A stretch of DNA of 64,000 nt from Exiguobacterium sp. KRL4 (GCF_001870785.1 NZ_MOLV01000012.1:1-64000); one strand, 5' to 3'; counted from the stretch's first letter, positions 45,456 to 54,793 are shown. Program-made: numbers and translations. Notes: generated by a model not told the origin, from the letters alone.

Positions 45456-46442
45456 TTACGCTTGGCGTTCTTCGACTGCTTGTGCCGCCGTGATGATTGC
45501 TAATTTGTAGACATCTTCTTCGTTACAACCACGCGAAAGATCGTTGACCGGTTTGTTCAGTCCTTGAAGGATTGGTCCGATCGCTTCAAAACCACCGAGA
45601 CGCTGGGCGATTTTGTAGCCGATGTTTCCAGACTCAAGGCTTGGGAAGATGAAGACATTCGCTTGACCGGCAACATCTGATTCCGGTGCTTTTGATTTCG
45701 CGACACTCGGAACGAATGCTGCGTCGAATTGTAATTCGCCGTCGATTGCGAGTTCTGGTGCCCGTTCTTTCGCGAGACGTGTCGCTTCAACGACGCGTTC
45801 TGTTTCCGGTGATTTCGCCGAACCTTTTGTCGAGAAGCTGAGCAAGGCAACTTTCGGCTCGATGCCGAATGTTTTCGCCGTTTTGGCAGAAGCGATGGCG
45901 TTTTCTGCTAAATCGTTAGCGTCAGGCGCGATGTTGATCGCGCAATCGGCGAACACGTACTGCTCATCGTCACGGACCATGATGAAGACACCTGATGTCT
46001 TTTTGTAACCTTCCTGCATCTTAATGATTTGAAGTGCCGGGCGCACCGTGTCACCCGTCGCGTGCATCGCACCCGAGACAAGACCTTCTGCTTTTCCGGT
46101 GTGAACGAGCATCGTGCCGAACGTGTTGACATCTTTGAGGATGACTTCACGCGCCTGCTCGGCTGTCGCTTTTCCTTTACGGCGTTCGACGAATGACGCA
46201 ACCAGTTCTTCGATTCCGTCATATGAAGCCGGGTCGATTGTTTCGAGATCCGTCACATCGATTTGGTTCGCAGCCGCTGTCTCTTCGATTTTAACGCGCG
46301 GTCCGATGACGATTGGTGTCACAAGACCATCTTTTTTCAAACGGACAGCTGCACCAAGAACACGTGCGTCAATTCCTTCAGGGAACACGATGGTTGGTTG
46401 GTGGGCTTTTACTTTTGTCTCAAGCATTTCGAATAATTGCAT
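45456..46442 (-). CDS. pta: Phosphate acetyltransferase Pta
   Basis: A 328-residue enzyme exchanging acetyl-CoA and acetyl phosphate. Family motifs visible are IVFPEGIDARVLGAAVRLK near residue 19, the MLVHTGKAEGLVSGAMHATG and DTVRPALQIIK region near 110-140, SFSTKGSAKSPE near 205 and VFIFPSLESGNIGYKIAQRL near 280. The ATG at 46442 follows AAAAGGAG. It is divergent from hemQ, as in B. subtilis, and has a near-consensus promoter at 46505-46532. Confidence 0.94.
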   Translation of the reverse strand: MQLFEMLETKVKAHQPTIVFPEGIDARVLGAAVRLKKDGLVTPIVIGPRVKIEETAAANQIDVTDLETIDPASYDGIEELVASFVERRKGKATAEQAREVILKDVNTFGTMLVHTGKAEGLVSGAMHATGDTVRPALQIIKMQEGYKKTSGVFIMVRDDEQYVFADCAINIAPDANDLAENAIASAKTAKTFGIEPKVALLSFSTKGSAKSPETERVVEATRLAKERAPELAIDGELQFDAAFVPSVAKSKAPESDVAGQANVFIFPSLESGNIGYKIAQRLGGFEAIGPILQGLNKPVNDLSRGCNEEDVYKLAIITAAQAVEERQA

Positions 46443-46504
46443 GATATTAGCTCCTTTTATGGCGAATAAGTGTCAGTTTCTGTTGTTGTTGCATTCCATT
46501 GTTC

Positions 46505-46532
46505 ATTATACACAGTTCTGTTTCGTTGTTAA
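46505..46532 (-). promoter_or_regulatory. pta promoter
   Basis: On the minus strand TTAACA (46527-46532) and TATAAT (46505-46510), 16 bases apart. Confidence 0.65.
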
Positions 46533-46616
46533 AACAATTTGCAAAAAAGTGTGTTTTTCATTCCTACGACTGACTTTTCGAATACTATTACAGTATTTTT
46601 TTCATATAGTACAGTT

Positions 46617-46681
46617 CCGGACACTCTGAAAATCTCACACCCTTTAAGAGCATACCCTGTTCCTTCGGGATATATGTCCGG
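46617..46681. repeat. Inverted repeat in the hemQ upstream region
   Basis: CCGGACA and TGTCCGG enclose about 51 bases that themselves contain a CATACCCT/GGG-TATATG hairpin. It may be part of a structured hemQ leader. Confidence 0.4.
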
Positions 46682-46785
46682 TCCGCTTTTGAAATGAACC
46701 GTTTTCTTACGGGCAATTTGAAAAGATATGGTAAGATTGAACATGGATCAACCCGTTTACCATTCCAGATTCAGGAGGTTTTCTT

Positions 46786-47562
46786 ATGCAACATCAATCA
46801 TCAGAACCAACCGTTACGCAACAAGCCGCCGAAACACTCGACGGCTGGTATACATTCCATGATTTCCGCCGGATTGACTGGAGCCGTCTCAAGCAAGTCG
46901 AAGCTACGGTCCGGACAAAGATGATTCATGAATTCCAAGCTTTCTTGAGTGAACTCGCACAGGTCGAAGAACAAAAAGAAGGAAGCCATGCCCTCTATAC
47001 GATCATCGGTCAAAAAGCCGACCTCGTCTTGATGGTCCTTCGTCCGACGATGGAAGACATTCAAGCCGTCGAAGTCAAAATGCAGAAACTTGATCTCTAC
47101 GACTACTTGATTCCAACGTATTCATACGTCTCTGTTGTCGAACTTGGAACATACCGTGGGTCAGGAGAAGGTAACCCGTACGAAAATCCGTATGTCCGCG
47201 ACCGTCTCTATCCAATCCTGCCAAAATCGAAGCACATCTGTTTCTATCCAATGAGCAAGTCACGCCGCGACGGTGACAACTGGTACACACTCTCGATGGA
47301 GAAACGCAAAGAGCTGATGTACCGTCACGGGATGATCGGTCGGAGTTATGCCGGCAAGATTCAACAAATCATCGGCGGATCGACTGGATTTGACGATTGG
47401 GAATGGGGCGTCACCCTCTTCGCCAATGATATTCTCCAGTTCAAGAAAATCGTCTATGAAATGCGGTTTGACGAAGTCAGTGCAAAATATGGTGAATTCG
47501 GTGAGTTCTTCATTGGTAACCGTCTCGAGTCGGACGAGCTCGAAGCACATTTCGCACTTTAA
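46786..47562 (+). CDS. hemQ: Coproheme decarboxylase HemQ (ChdC)
   Basis: A 258-residue chlorite-dismutase-fold enzyme that converts coproheme to haem b, the last step of the coproporphyrin pathway. The radical-forming Tyr154 is in CFYPMSKSR and the proximal haem ligand His181 in YRHGMIGRSYAGK; GNPYENPYVRDRLYP precedes them. The ATG follows AGGAGG. The enzyme is expected to need haem-precursor supply and peroxide. It is divergent from pta and followed by a 49-aa gene. Confidence 0.94.
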   Translation: MQHQSSEPTVTQQAAETLDGWYTFHDFRRIDWSRLKQVEATVRTKMIHEFQAFLSELAQVEEQKEGSHALYTIIGQKADLVLMVLRPTMEDIQAVEVKMQKLDLYDYLIPTYSYVSVVELGTYRGSGEGNPYENPYVRDRLYPILPKSKHICFYPMSKSRRDGDNWYTLSMEKRKELMYRHGMIGRSYAGKIQQIIGGSTGFDDWEWGVTLFANDILQFKKIVYEMRFDEVSAKYGEFGEFFIGNRLESDELEAHFAL

Positions 47563-47655
47563 TCTGCTGAATCACGTTTCATAGGAAAACCCTACGGGAA
47601 TATACTCTTTGCGGCCACAAAAACTGTCAGATTTGTACCTGAAGGAGGAATTACC

Positions 47656-47805
47656 ATGGGGAATGCTATGAACCGATCGACACGATCGCGTGAATTGCAA
47701 TTCGCTGTGCTTTCAAAAGAGCTAAAGCCAGTCGCGGAACGTGTACTGGATCGCTATGAGCAAGCATTATCGAAGCTAAATAAAACACAACCTGCCAAGC
47801 GCTGA
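47656..47805 (+). CDS. Small basic protein, 49 aa, downstream of hemQ
   Basis: Not recognised. The frame encodes 49 residues: MGNAMNRSTRSRELQF, then AVLSKELKPVAERVLDRYEQ and ALSKLNKTQPAKR. It is basic and almost entirely helical. A strong ribosome-binding site (AAGGAGG) lies nine bases before the ATG and a perfect terminator follows 29 bases after the stop, which supports a real gene. It lies 93 bases after hemQ and may be transcribed with it. Confidence 0.7.
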   Translation: MGNAMNRSTRSRELQFAVLSKELKPVAERVLDRYEQALSKLNKTQPAKR

Positions 47806-47833
47806 GGCATCTGCTTCCATCGCTCTATATCGT

Positions 47834-47871
47834 ACCGGTGAACAGACGACGTTCTGTTTGCCGGTTTTTTT
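47834..47871 (+). terminator. Terminator after the 49-aa gene
   Basis: ACCGG-AACAG and CTGTT-CCGGT pair around ACGACGTT, then seven T. Confidence 0.88.
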
Positions 47872-47885
47872 GCGTTCATCAGAAA

Positions 47886-47942
47886 AGGATCTATCCGCTT
47901 CATCCGTTTCTCTGTTCGAGTCACGTGAAGCGAGTAGATCCT
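47886..47942. repeat. Structured repeat, copy C (57 bp, minimal form)
   Basis: AGGATCTA-CGCTTCA pairs with TGAAGCG-TAGATCCT over 17 positions with two mismatches. The right half (CTGT...GTC-CGTGAAGCGAGT) aligns with the right end of copy B. The inner hairpins of copies A and B are absent. Confidence 0.55.
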
Positions 47943-47959
47943 TACAGATTTTACGAACG

Positions 47960-48380
47960 GGAAAGCCCATATCGGGCATAGCCCGCCTTTAGGCATGGGA
48001 TGAAAGTGAGTTCGGATGTTTTCACATCCGACGTTCGGGTATATCTATCCCGACGTTCGGGTATATCTATCCCATAGACAAGTACAAGTCTCTAAAACGC
48101 CTGTGTCCATCGCCCCTTGAAAATCGTATACGGTTCGGTCACGAAAACATGTGACCGGTAAAACGATGCCTGTCGTCACGCAAAAGACGCTAAAACACCA
48201 GGTGGACACACCTGCAACGACCTGTGGTGGATGGTAACAGTCCATCAGCCTGAGAACCTATACGGTCTGTCTCAGGAGGGGTGATGGCACACCCTCATCT
48301 GAAGGCTTGAGCCAAACAGAAATGGACTGCGCTCGCACAAGCACTTCAGAATCCCACGGTTTTAATCGTGGGAGTGTCAA
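47960..48380 (+). mobile_element. IS200/IS605-like remnant without protein genes (omegaRNA-like)
   Basis: About 420 bases, no reading frame. The right end (CCCACG hairpin CGTGGG, then AGTGTCAA, 48353-48380) is the typical right terminus of tnpB-carrying IS200/IS605 elements. The left part has GCCC/GGGC hairpins (47975-47999). In between are successive hairpins: GGTCAC/GTGACC, AGGTG/CACCT, GATGG/CCATC, CTGAGA/TCTCAG and GAGGG/CCCTC. The layout suggests a retained RNA scaffold with the transposase and tnpB lost. A HEARO-like RNA is an alternative. Confidence 0.55.
48029..48072. repeat. 22-bp exact tandem duplication
   Basis: The unit CGACGTTCGGGTATATCTAT plus CC occurs twice without gap inside the IS605-like remnant. 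Only two copies, no spacer. Confidence 0.92.
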
Positions 48381-48745
48381 AATCCTTTATACGCCCCGAT
48401 AGCGACAAAAATCCAAGCCGTGATGAACAGGACACCACCAATTGGTGTAATCGCTCCCAGTTTCGTCACTCCTGTCAACGCCATCACATACAGGCTACCG
48501 GAGAAGAAGACGATTCCGGCGAGCATCAACCAGCCGGCCAGTGAAAATTGTGAAATCGACACTTTTAATAACATGCCGCCCAGTGCCAAAATGCCAAGCG
48601 AGTGAACCATCTGATAGAGGACACCGGTTTGCCAGTTCGCGAGCATCCGCTCGGACAACATATCTTTCAACGCATGGGCACCAAACGCCCCGAGTGCCAC
48701 TGCCATCATCATCGACAGTGCCCCAATCATGATTAAGATTTTCAT
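48377..48745 (-). CDS. ywdK: DUF423 family membrane protein YwdK
   Basis: A 122-residue protein with four predicted helices; LGAFGAHALKDMLSERM near residue 19 and GIVFFSGSLYVMALTGVTKLG and AITPIGGVLFITAW near 75-105 match YwdK. The function is unknown. The ATG at 48745 follows GGGGGAGAA; a frame extension to 48784 overlaps the TRIC gene. It overlaps that gene by four bases (ATGA). The stop codon TGA (48377-48379) is part of the right end of the IS605-like remnant, so the last codon or two of the ancestral gene may be altered; the length is still normal. Confidence 0.85.
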   Translation of the reverse strand: MKILIMIGALSMMMAVALGAFGAHALKDMLSERMLANWQTGVLYQMVHSLGILALGGMLLKVSISQFSLAGWLMLAGIVFFSGSLYVMALTGVTKLGAITPIGGVLFITAWIFVAIGAYKGF

Positions 48746-49353
48746 TCTTTTTCTCCCCCTAAACGTCGTGCTGGTAAATTCCATTCATAATAATAGGATA
48801 GCATACGTAAAATCGTGATCAGCCCCAGTAATGTGAACAAATGGAGAGGATTGGTCAGTTCAAACCGATCGATGACGAGTGCCGCCATGACAGCCCACAT
48901 CGCATAGATTTCTTTATGCAGGACCAGTGGTTTGCGACCGGCGAGCAGATCGCGGATCACCCCGCCGCCGACTCCCGTCAAGACAGCTGCGGAAATCGTT
49001 GCCGATAACGGCAATCCTTTGGCGGAAGCCATCAACGCACCTTGAATCGCAAACGCTGATAAACCGAGTGCATCAGCGAGCACTCCCCACCGTGTCCAGT
49101 GCGGTAAAAACAATTGCGGTAAAACGAAGATCAGCAAAGCGACTAAAATTGCGATTAAAAACAAACCGCCTTGCGACCAAAGCGCGGAGACCGGGACCCC
49201 AATCAACAGGTTACGGATGGCACCGCCGCCGAATGCCGTGATCAACGCGAGTAACCAAACACCAAACAAATCATATTTTTCTTCCATCGCGACAATTGCG
49301 CCACTCATCGCAAATGCTACCGTTCCAATGATATTTAATAAGTCCCAGGACAT
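48742..49353 (-). CDS. TRIC-like / UPF0126 family membrane protein
   Basis: A 203-residue protein of two repeated three-helix units. Each contains the conserved glycine-rich motif: AFGGGAIRNLLIG near residue 41 and GVGGGVIRDLLAG near 127, characteristic of trimeric intracellular cation channel homologues. Potassium or other cation conduction is plausible. The ATG at 49353 follows AAAGGTG; a GTG two codons upstream is an alternative. It is translationally coupled to ywdK. Confidence 0.85.
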   Translation of the reverse strand: MSWDLLNIIGTVAFAMSGAIVAMEEKYDLFGVWLLALITAFGGGAIRNLLIGVPVSALWSQGGLFLIAILVALLIFVLPQLFLPHWTRWGVLADALGLSAFAIQGALMASAKGLPLSATISAAVLTGVGGGVIRDLLAGRKPLVLHKEIYAMWAVMAALVIDRFELTNPLHLFTLLGLITILRMLSYYYEWNLPARRLGGEKE

Positions 49354-49519
49354 ACGCACATTTCACCTTTCTCAATAGAAATTCCAATACTTACTATACG
49401 CTCTTTTTCAATTCCGGCAAGCTTATTTTTTCTGTCACCGATTCGACCGTTTGTAAGTGTCGTTTTTAGGTAAAGTATCCTATACTGAAACAAACTGTAG
49501 AGGAAGCGTAGGTGAAGGT

Positions 49520-51148
49520 ATGAAACGTTGGGCGCTTTATCGGATTTTCATCATCGTAACGATGTTCGCTCGTTACATTTGGACGATTTATCGATTCACC
49601 CGGAAGAACCGACCCGGTACGAATAATGAAGAATTTGAGCGCATCATGATTACGATTGCGCGTGACTATAAGAAAAAAGCGCTTCGCCTCGAGGGACTGC
49701 TCATTAAACTCGGACAGTTTCTCTCGATTCGGGCCGATCTGTTTCCTCCATCCGTTTTGATGGAGCTGACGGAACTCGTTGATAAAGTTCCATCGAGTAA
49801 ACTCGGCGAATCCCGTAAAATCATCGAAGAAGACTGGGGCACCTCAATTGAAGATATCGTCGACAATATTTCCCCGCGTCCGGTCGCTTCTGCTTCGATT
49901 GGTGAGGTCTACAGTGCGACCTTAAAATCAACTGGTCGAAAAATCGCAATCAAAGTCCAACGGCCGAACATCGAACAAATCATCAAAACGGATTTCCGGG
50001 CCATGCGCATTGTCATCGCCATGTTGCGCCGGACGTCACTCAATAAATCAACTGATTTACAGAGCCTCTATCGTCAGATGGTTTTCGTCATCGGAGATGA
50101 GCTCAACTACCGGACGGAATTGAAAAACGGACTGTATTTTAAAAAAATGTATGAAACGAATCCCGTCATCTATATCCCAGACTATTTCGAAGAACATTGT
50201 ACGAATCGTGTCCTTGTCATGGAATGGATCGAAGGCACCCGGATTACCGATCTCGATTATCTGGCGAAACATAACATCGACCGGGAAGAACTAGCCCGCA
50301 ATCTGTTTTTAAATGCCGGTGAACAGTTGTTGTTCGGCGGAAAATTCCACGCCGATCCCCACCCAGGTAACGTCCTCGTCCAAAGCGATGGTCGAATCGT
50401 CCTCCTTGATTTCGGAATGATCGGGGCGACGACGGCTGATGACATGCGGGCCATCCAACGCATCTTACAGTCATTCGTCACACTCGATTACGATGCGATC
50501 GTTGACGGACTCGAAGATTTACGTTTTTTGTTACCAAACGCCAACAAACAAAATATCCGTCAAGCGATTGAAAAAGCCGTCACCTTCTATCTGGAAAGCG
50601 ACATGGAAAACGTCGATACGAAGTTGATCGAAAAAGTATTATCGGATATTGAATTATTGGTTCGAAACGAACCGATTCAATTGCCGGCTGAGTTTGCCTT
50701 TTTTGGTCGAGCCGCTTCGACGATTCTAGGGATCTTACAAATCCTATCTCCGAAGATCAACCTTCTTGACCTAGCGAAGCCGATGGTCCGAAGGTGGCTT
50801 GATGAAGAAGGGAAAAACCAAAACCGTTACTTACAGATCGCCGGTTCTTATGGCGCACGCCTTCTTGCCTTCCCGCGTCTCGTCAACGATGCGCTCAGCG
50901 AACCCACCCGGTGGCGTCTATTCGAGCAACAGAAATTCTCTCGGATCGCCAACATGGAGTCTCTGAAGATTCGCCAGTGGACCAGCTCCCTCGTCGGAAT
51001 CGTCAGTCTCCCCGTCAGCTATACCGGCTATTTCCTGGCCCATTATGATCTGATGGGTGCATCGCTTACAATTGCCATCATTGCTTTATGGAACGGACGA
51101 CGAATCGGTCGTCAAATTGTCCGGATTGCGGACGAACCCTTTAAATGA
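49520..51148 (+). CDS. UbiB/AarF (ABC1) family atypical kinase
   Basis: A 542-residue ABC1-family kinase-like protein. The KxGQ motif is in LIKLGQFLSIR near residue 63, the Ala-rich nucleotide loop in SASIGEVYSA near 130, the catalytic loop in HADPHPGNVL near 280 and the metal loop in LLDFGMIG near 297. A C-terminal hydrophobic pair of segments suggests membrane attachment. The family supports quinone biosynthesis; Bacillota use menaquinone, so the exact role is open. The ATG at 49520 follows AGGTGAAGG. Monocistronic. Confidence 0.9.
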   Translation: MKRWALYRIFIIVTMFARYIWTIYRFTRKNRPGTNNEEFERIMITIARDYKKKALRLEGLLIKLGQFLSIRADLFPPSVLMELTELVDKVPSSKLGESRKIIEEDWGTSIEDIVDNISPRPVASASIGEVYSATLKSTGRKIAIKVQRPNIEQIIKTDFRAMRIVIAMLRRTSLNKSTDLQSLYRQMVFVIGDELNYRTELKNGLYFKKMYETNPVIYIPDYFEEHCTNRVLVMEWIEGTRITDLDYLAKHNIDREELARNLFLNAGEQLLFGGKFHADPHPGNVLVQSDGRIVLLDFGMIGATTADDMRAIQRILQSFVTLDYDAIVDGLEDLRFLLPNANKQNIRQAIEKAVTFYLESDMENVDTKLIEKVLSDIELLVRNEPIQLPAEFAFFGRAASTILGILQILSPKINLLDLAKPMVRRWLDEEGKNQNRYLQIAGSYGARLLAFPRLVNDALSEPTRWRLFEQQKFSRIANMESLKIRQWTSSLVGIVSLPVSYTGYFLAHYDLMGASLTIAIIALWNGRRIGRQIVRIADEPFK

Positions 51149-51154
51149 GTATTC

Positions 51155-51184
51155 AAAAACGTTCTCCACGGAGAACGTTTTTTA
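51155..51184 (+). terminator. Terminator after the UbiB-like gene
   Basis: AAAAACGTTCTC and GAGAACGTTTTT pair around CACG, with a T-run. Confidence 0.9.
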
Positions 51185-51215
51185 TTTTGAAATAACTTTT
51201 TTTAAGTTCTTCCAT

Positions 51216-51241
51216 GTTTTTTAAGCCTGTTCCCGGGGTAC
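51216..51241 (+). promoter_or_regulatory. Possible sigma-B-type promoter of glcU-gdh
   Basis: GTTTTT and GGGTAC are separated by 14 bases, a partial match to the sigma-B consensus (GTTTAA / GGGTAT). It is 43 bases upstream of the glcU start. Confidence 0.35.
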
Positions 51242-51283
51242 ATCTTCAAGTAGATAGAAAGAAAAGTAGAAGAGGTGAAATAC

Positions 51284-52138
51284 GTGATTGATATCTTAAT
51301 TGCACTCGTACCGGCCTTGATGTGGGGGACACTTCCGTTAGTCGTCTCTAAAATCGGTGGTTCGACGGAACAACAAATTATCGGAACGACACTTGGAGCT
51401 TTGATGTTTGCTGTCATTACGTTCTTTTTTGTCAGTCCTGAACTTTCGACGACGGCTTGGATTGCCGGATTTTTCTCCGGTGCCTTTTGGGCACTTGGTC
51501 AAATGAATCAGTTTGCGGCCTTTAAACAAATGGGTGTCTCAAAAACGATGCCAATCTCGACGGGGATGCAACTCGTCGGAACCTCTTTATTTGGTGTCCT
51601 CGCCTTTGGTGAGTGGTCGAACCGGACCGCTCTGCTACTCGGAATCAGTGCGCTTGTCTTAATCGTCGCCGGGGCAGCGTTCACTTCTTATAAAGAAGAC
51701 AAAAGTAAACAAGATGAAAATATCGGAAAAGGGCTGTTGTTACTCTTGATTTCGACCGTCGGCTATGTCGGCTATGTCGTCATCGCCCGCTGGTTCAACA
51801 TCAACGGCTGGGAAGCAGTCTTACCCCAAGCGATCGGGATGGTCATCAGTGCCCTACTCCTCTCGTTGCGCAAAGGAAACTTGTTCACGAAAAAAACGGC
51901 CGGCAATACGATTGGTGGTCTGATGTGGGCCGTCGGAAATATTGCCCTGCTATTCGCCACAGCCAAAGTTGGTGTCGCAACCAGTTTTTCATTGTCACAA
52001 ACCGGTGTCGTCATCTCGACGATCGGTGGCGTCCTACTCTTAAAAGAAACAAAAACAAAAAAAGAAATGACGTTCGTCATCATCGGCTGTATCTTAGTCG
52101 TCGTTGGCGGGATCATGATTGGATTTACGAAACAATAA
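51284..52138 (+). CDS. glcU: Glucose uptake protein GlcU
   Basis: A 284-residue, ten-helix sugar carrier of the GRP/DMT type. [39 protein letters not shown] and [20 protein letters not shown] match Bacillus and Staphylococcus GlcU. The GTG at 51284 is preferred because AGAGGTG lies six bases upstream and it aligns with the family start; the GTG at 51275 is itself part of that ribosome-binding site. It pairs with gdh 15 bases downstream: glucose enters unphosphorylated and is oxidised. Confidence 0.9.
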   Translation: MIDILIALVPALMWGTLPLVVSKIGGSTEQQIIGTTLGALMFAVITFFFVSPELSTTAWIAGFFSGAFWALGQMNQFAAFKQMGVSKTMPISTGMQLVGTSLFGVLAFGEWSNRTALLLGISALVLIVAGAAFTSYKEDKSKQDENIGKGLLLLLISTVGYVGYVVIARWFNINGWEAVLPQAIGMVISALLLSLRKGNLFTKKTAGNTIGGLMWAVGNIALLFATAKVGVATSFSLSQTGVVISTIGGVLLLKETKTKKEMTFVIIGCILVVVGGIMIGFTKQ

Positions 52139-52939
<801 letters not shown>

Positions 52940-52975
52940 GTCCCGCGTTTCTGCTCTCTAAAGGGAGGAACCCTC

Positions 52976-53947
52976 ATGTCGAATTTCTTTGTTTTATTAA
53001 GGCGCGGAAATAAATCCGCTCTTGCTGCTGCGATCGTCAATACCATTATCGCCATCATAAAATTCGTTGCGTATGTCTTGACCGGAAACATTGCGATGTT
53101 TGCGGAAATGATGCATACAATCGGTGACGCAGCCAATCAATATTTTGTCTATATCGGTTCAGCATTAAGTAAAAAAGCACCAACAAAACGTTTTCCGAAC
53201 GGCTTTGGCCGCCTCGTCAACCTTGTCCTGCTCGCAGCGATTCTTGTTGTCGCGATTCTCGCCTACGAAACAATCCGTGAAGGTATCTTACACATTTTAC
53301 ACGCGCCAGGTGACAAAACAAGTGGTCTTTGGATCATCTTGACCGCACTCGGCATCGGTGTTGTCCTTGAAGTCGGTGTCTTTTATAAAGCGATGATTGA
53401 AATCGCTCATGAGACCGGTTTAAAATCACGTGGTCTGACACTCGTCGGTCAAAGTTTTACGAACTTATCTCAAGCAAAACCAGCGACACGACTTGTCTTC
53501 ATGGAAGACTTGGTCGCGACACTCGGCGGGATCATTGCCATCATTGCCGTATTGATTTCGCACTATACTTCGTTTTATCAAGCGGAAGGAATCGCTTCGA
53601 TTCTGATTGGTTTAATGATGTTTTATGTCGTTTATAATGTCTTCATTCAAAACGCTGCTGGTGCCCTTGGTGAGATTGATGAAGTATTGACAGCGAAGAT
53701 CGGTGAAATCCTGATGCGGGATCCTGACGTCCGTGACATCGAAAAGCTCGAAGTCATCAAAGAAGGGGATCACTTCCATGTCGAAATCGAACTGGAAGTC
53801 GACCCTGAACTGACGATTGCACAAGCGGACGATATCAAGGATCGGCTTGAGTTACAGATTCGGATTCTTAAAGGCATTACGGATGTCACGATCGCCTTTG
53901 ATGAAGATGATAAGATTCAACATTATCAACCCCCGACGCAGCCCTGA
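52976..53947 (+). CDS. Cation diffusion facilitator (CDF) family transporter
   Basis: A 323-residue CDF metal exporter with about six helices and a C-terminal cytoplasmic domain. The metal sites are visible in helix 2 (MFAEMMHTIGDAANQ) and helix 5 (VFMEDLVATLGGI). The insertion with KAPTKRFPNGFGR matches SLC30A9-like CDFs. Zinc, manganese or iron is possible. The ATG follows AAAGGGAGG. It lies 36 bases after gdh in the same direction but has no functional link to it. Confidence 0.88.
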   Translation: MSNFFVLLRRGNKSALAAAIVNTIIAIIKFVAYVLTGNIAMFAEMMHTIGDAANQYFVYIGSALSKKAPTKRFPNGFGRLVNLVLLAAILVVAILAYETIREGILHILHAPGDKTSGLWIILTALGIGVVLEVGVFYKAMIEIAHETGLKSRGLTLVGQSFTNLSQAKPATRLVFMEDLVATLGGIIAIIAVLISHYTSFYQAEGIASILIGLMMFYVVYNVFIQNAAGALGEIDEVLTAKIGEILMRDPDVRDIEKLEVIKEGDHFHVEIELEVDPELTIAQADDIKDRLELQIRILKGITDVTIAFDEDDKIQHYQPPTQP

Positions 53948-53966
53948 TCACAACAGTAGCGTACAT

Positions 53967-54009
53967 GTAAAAGAGGTACCTCCGATTTTTCGGCAGGTAC
54001 CTCTTTTGT
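53967..54009. terminator. Bidirectional terminator CDF / nuclease
   Basis: AAAAGAGGTACCT and AGGTACCTCTTTT pair around CCGATTTTTCGGC. Confidence 0.92.
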
Positions 54010-54018
54010 GATGAACGT

Positions 54019-54759
54019 TTAATTTGCAGCCCGGATAAACCCTGCTTCTTTCGCTTCTTGTTCACTGCAAAATATCTCTTCCGGATTCACTTCGTCATAC
54101 GAGCGTCCCCCTTCGATGTGATAGATTTTTTTCCCTTGGCGGTTGATGTTACCTTTGATGTTTTCACAGTCATCCGTTTGCTTCACCGGCTTCTCGGTCA
54201 GGACGGAAGCATCAAATCCACGATCCGTCGCATAACCGGTCGTCTCCCAAACGCCTACCTTCTTCTCTTTTGCTTCTGCTTCAATCTCTTGAAACGTCTC
54301 GACGTAACGCGTATCCGGTTCATAAATATAGGCGACACGCGCCAGACCCTGCCTGAGCAATTCCTGATTGATCATCTTTCCGTCTGCCCAGACATACGCG
54401 AGCAACCGTCCGTATCGATCTGTTTTCGATTGATCCCGTTCAATCAGGACATCACTGCCGGCGGGCAGGGCGTCTTTCGTAAAACGCGAGGCTTCTGGTC
54501 CGTACGGTTGAACCGGTTTTTCCGGATTGACCGTTTCTGGTGTATCGATCAACAGCAGGCGGACATCTTCTGTCTGACCGTTTTTTAGCCGGACTTTGAC
54601 CGTATCTCCATCGATGACACGATCGACGGTCACTTGTGTCACTTTATTGCCATCCGGCTGTTGAATCCCGGTCTTTGCATCCGGTTCTGAGTCAAGTGCA
54701 CAGCCGGTTATGAACATGACGCCGATTATGAGTAGCATATAACTGATCCATCTTTTCAT
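54019..54759 (-). CDS. Thermonuclease-family lipoprotein
   Basis: A 246-residue secreted nuclease. A lipoprotein signal (YMLLIIGVMFITGC) ends at lipobox ITGC. The SNase domain (about residues 42-175) keeps VIDGDTV, the active-site Arg-Glu pair in VRLLLIDTPE and Arg in DRYGRLLAYVW. A C-terminal domain of about 50 residues (CENIKGNINRQGKKIYHI, FCSEQEAKEAGFIRA) resembles the extra metal-binding domain of some YncB-like nucleases. It probably degrades external DNA at the cell surface. The ATG at 54759 follows GGGAGGAA. Confidence 0.88.
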   Translation of the reverse strand: MKRWISYMLLIIGVMFITGCALDSEPDAKTGIQQPDGNKVTQVTVDRVIDGDTVKVRLKNGQTEDVRLLLIDTPETVNPEKPVQPYGPEASRFTKDALPAGSDVLIERDQSKTDRYGRLLAYVWADGKMINQELLRQGLARVAYIYEPDTRYVETFQEIEAEAKEKKVGVWETTGYATDRGFDASVLTEKPVKQTDDCENIKGNINRQGKKIYHIEGGRSYDEVNPEEIFCSEQEAKEAGFIRAAN

Positions 54760-54793
54760 CTGAAGGTTCCTCCCCTATCCGATTACGTGTCAT

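Larger units (their letters stand above)
46443..46785. other. Divergent pta / hemQ intergenic region
   Basis: 343 bases. It holds the pta promoter and, on the hemQ side, a structured stretch at 46617-46681. No gene is seen. A hemQ promoter was not placed with confidence. Confidence 0.5.

Noticed and set aside
48029-48072. Possible CRISPR repeat.
   Set aside because: Only two units, directly abutting without spacers.
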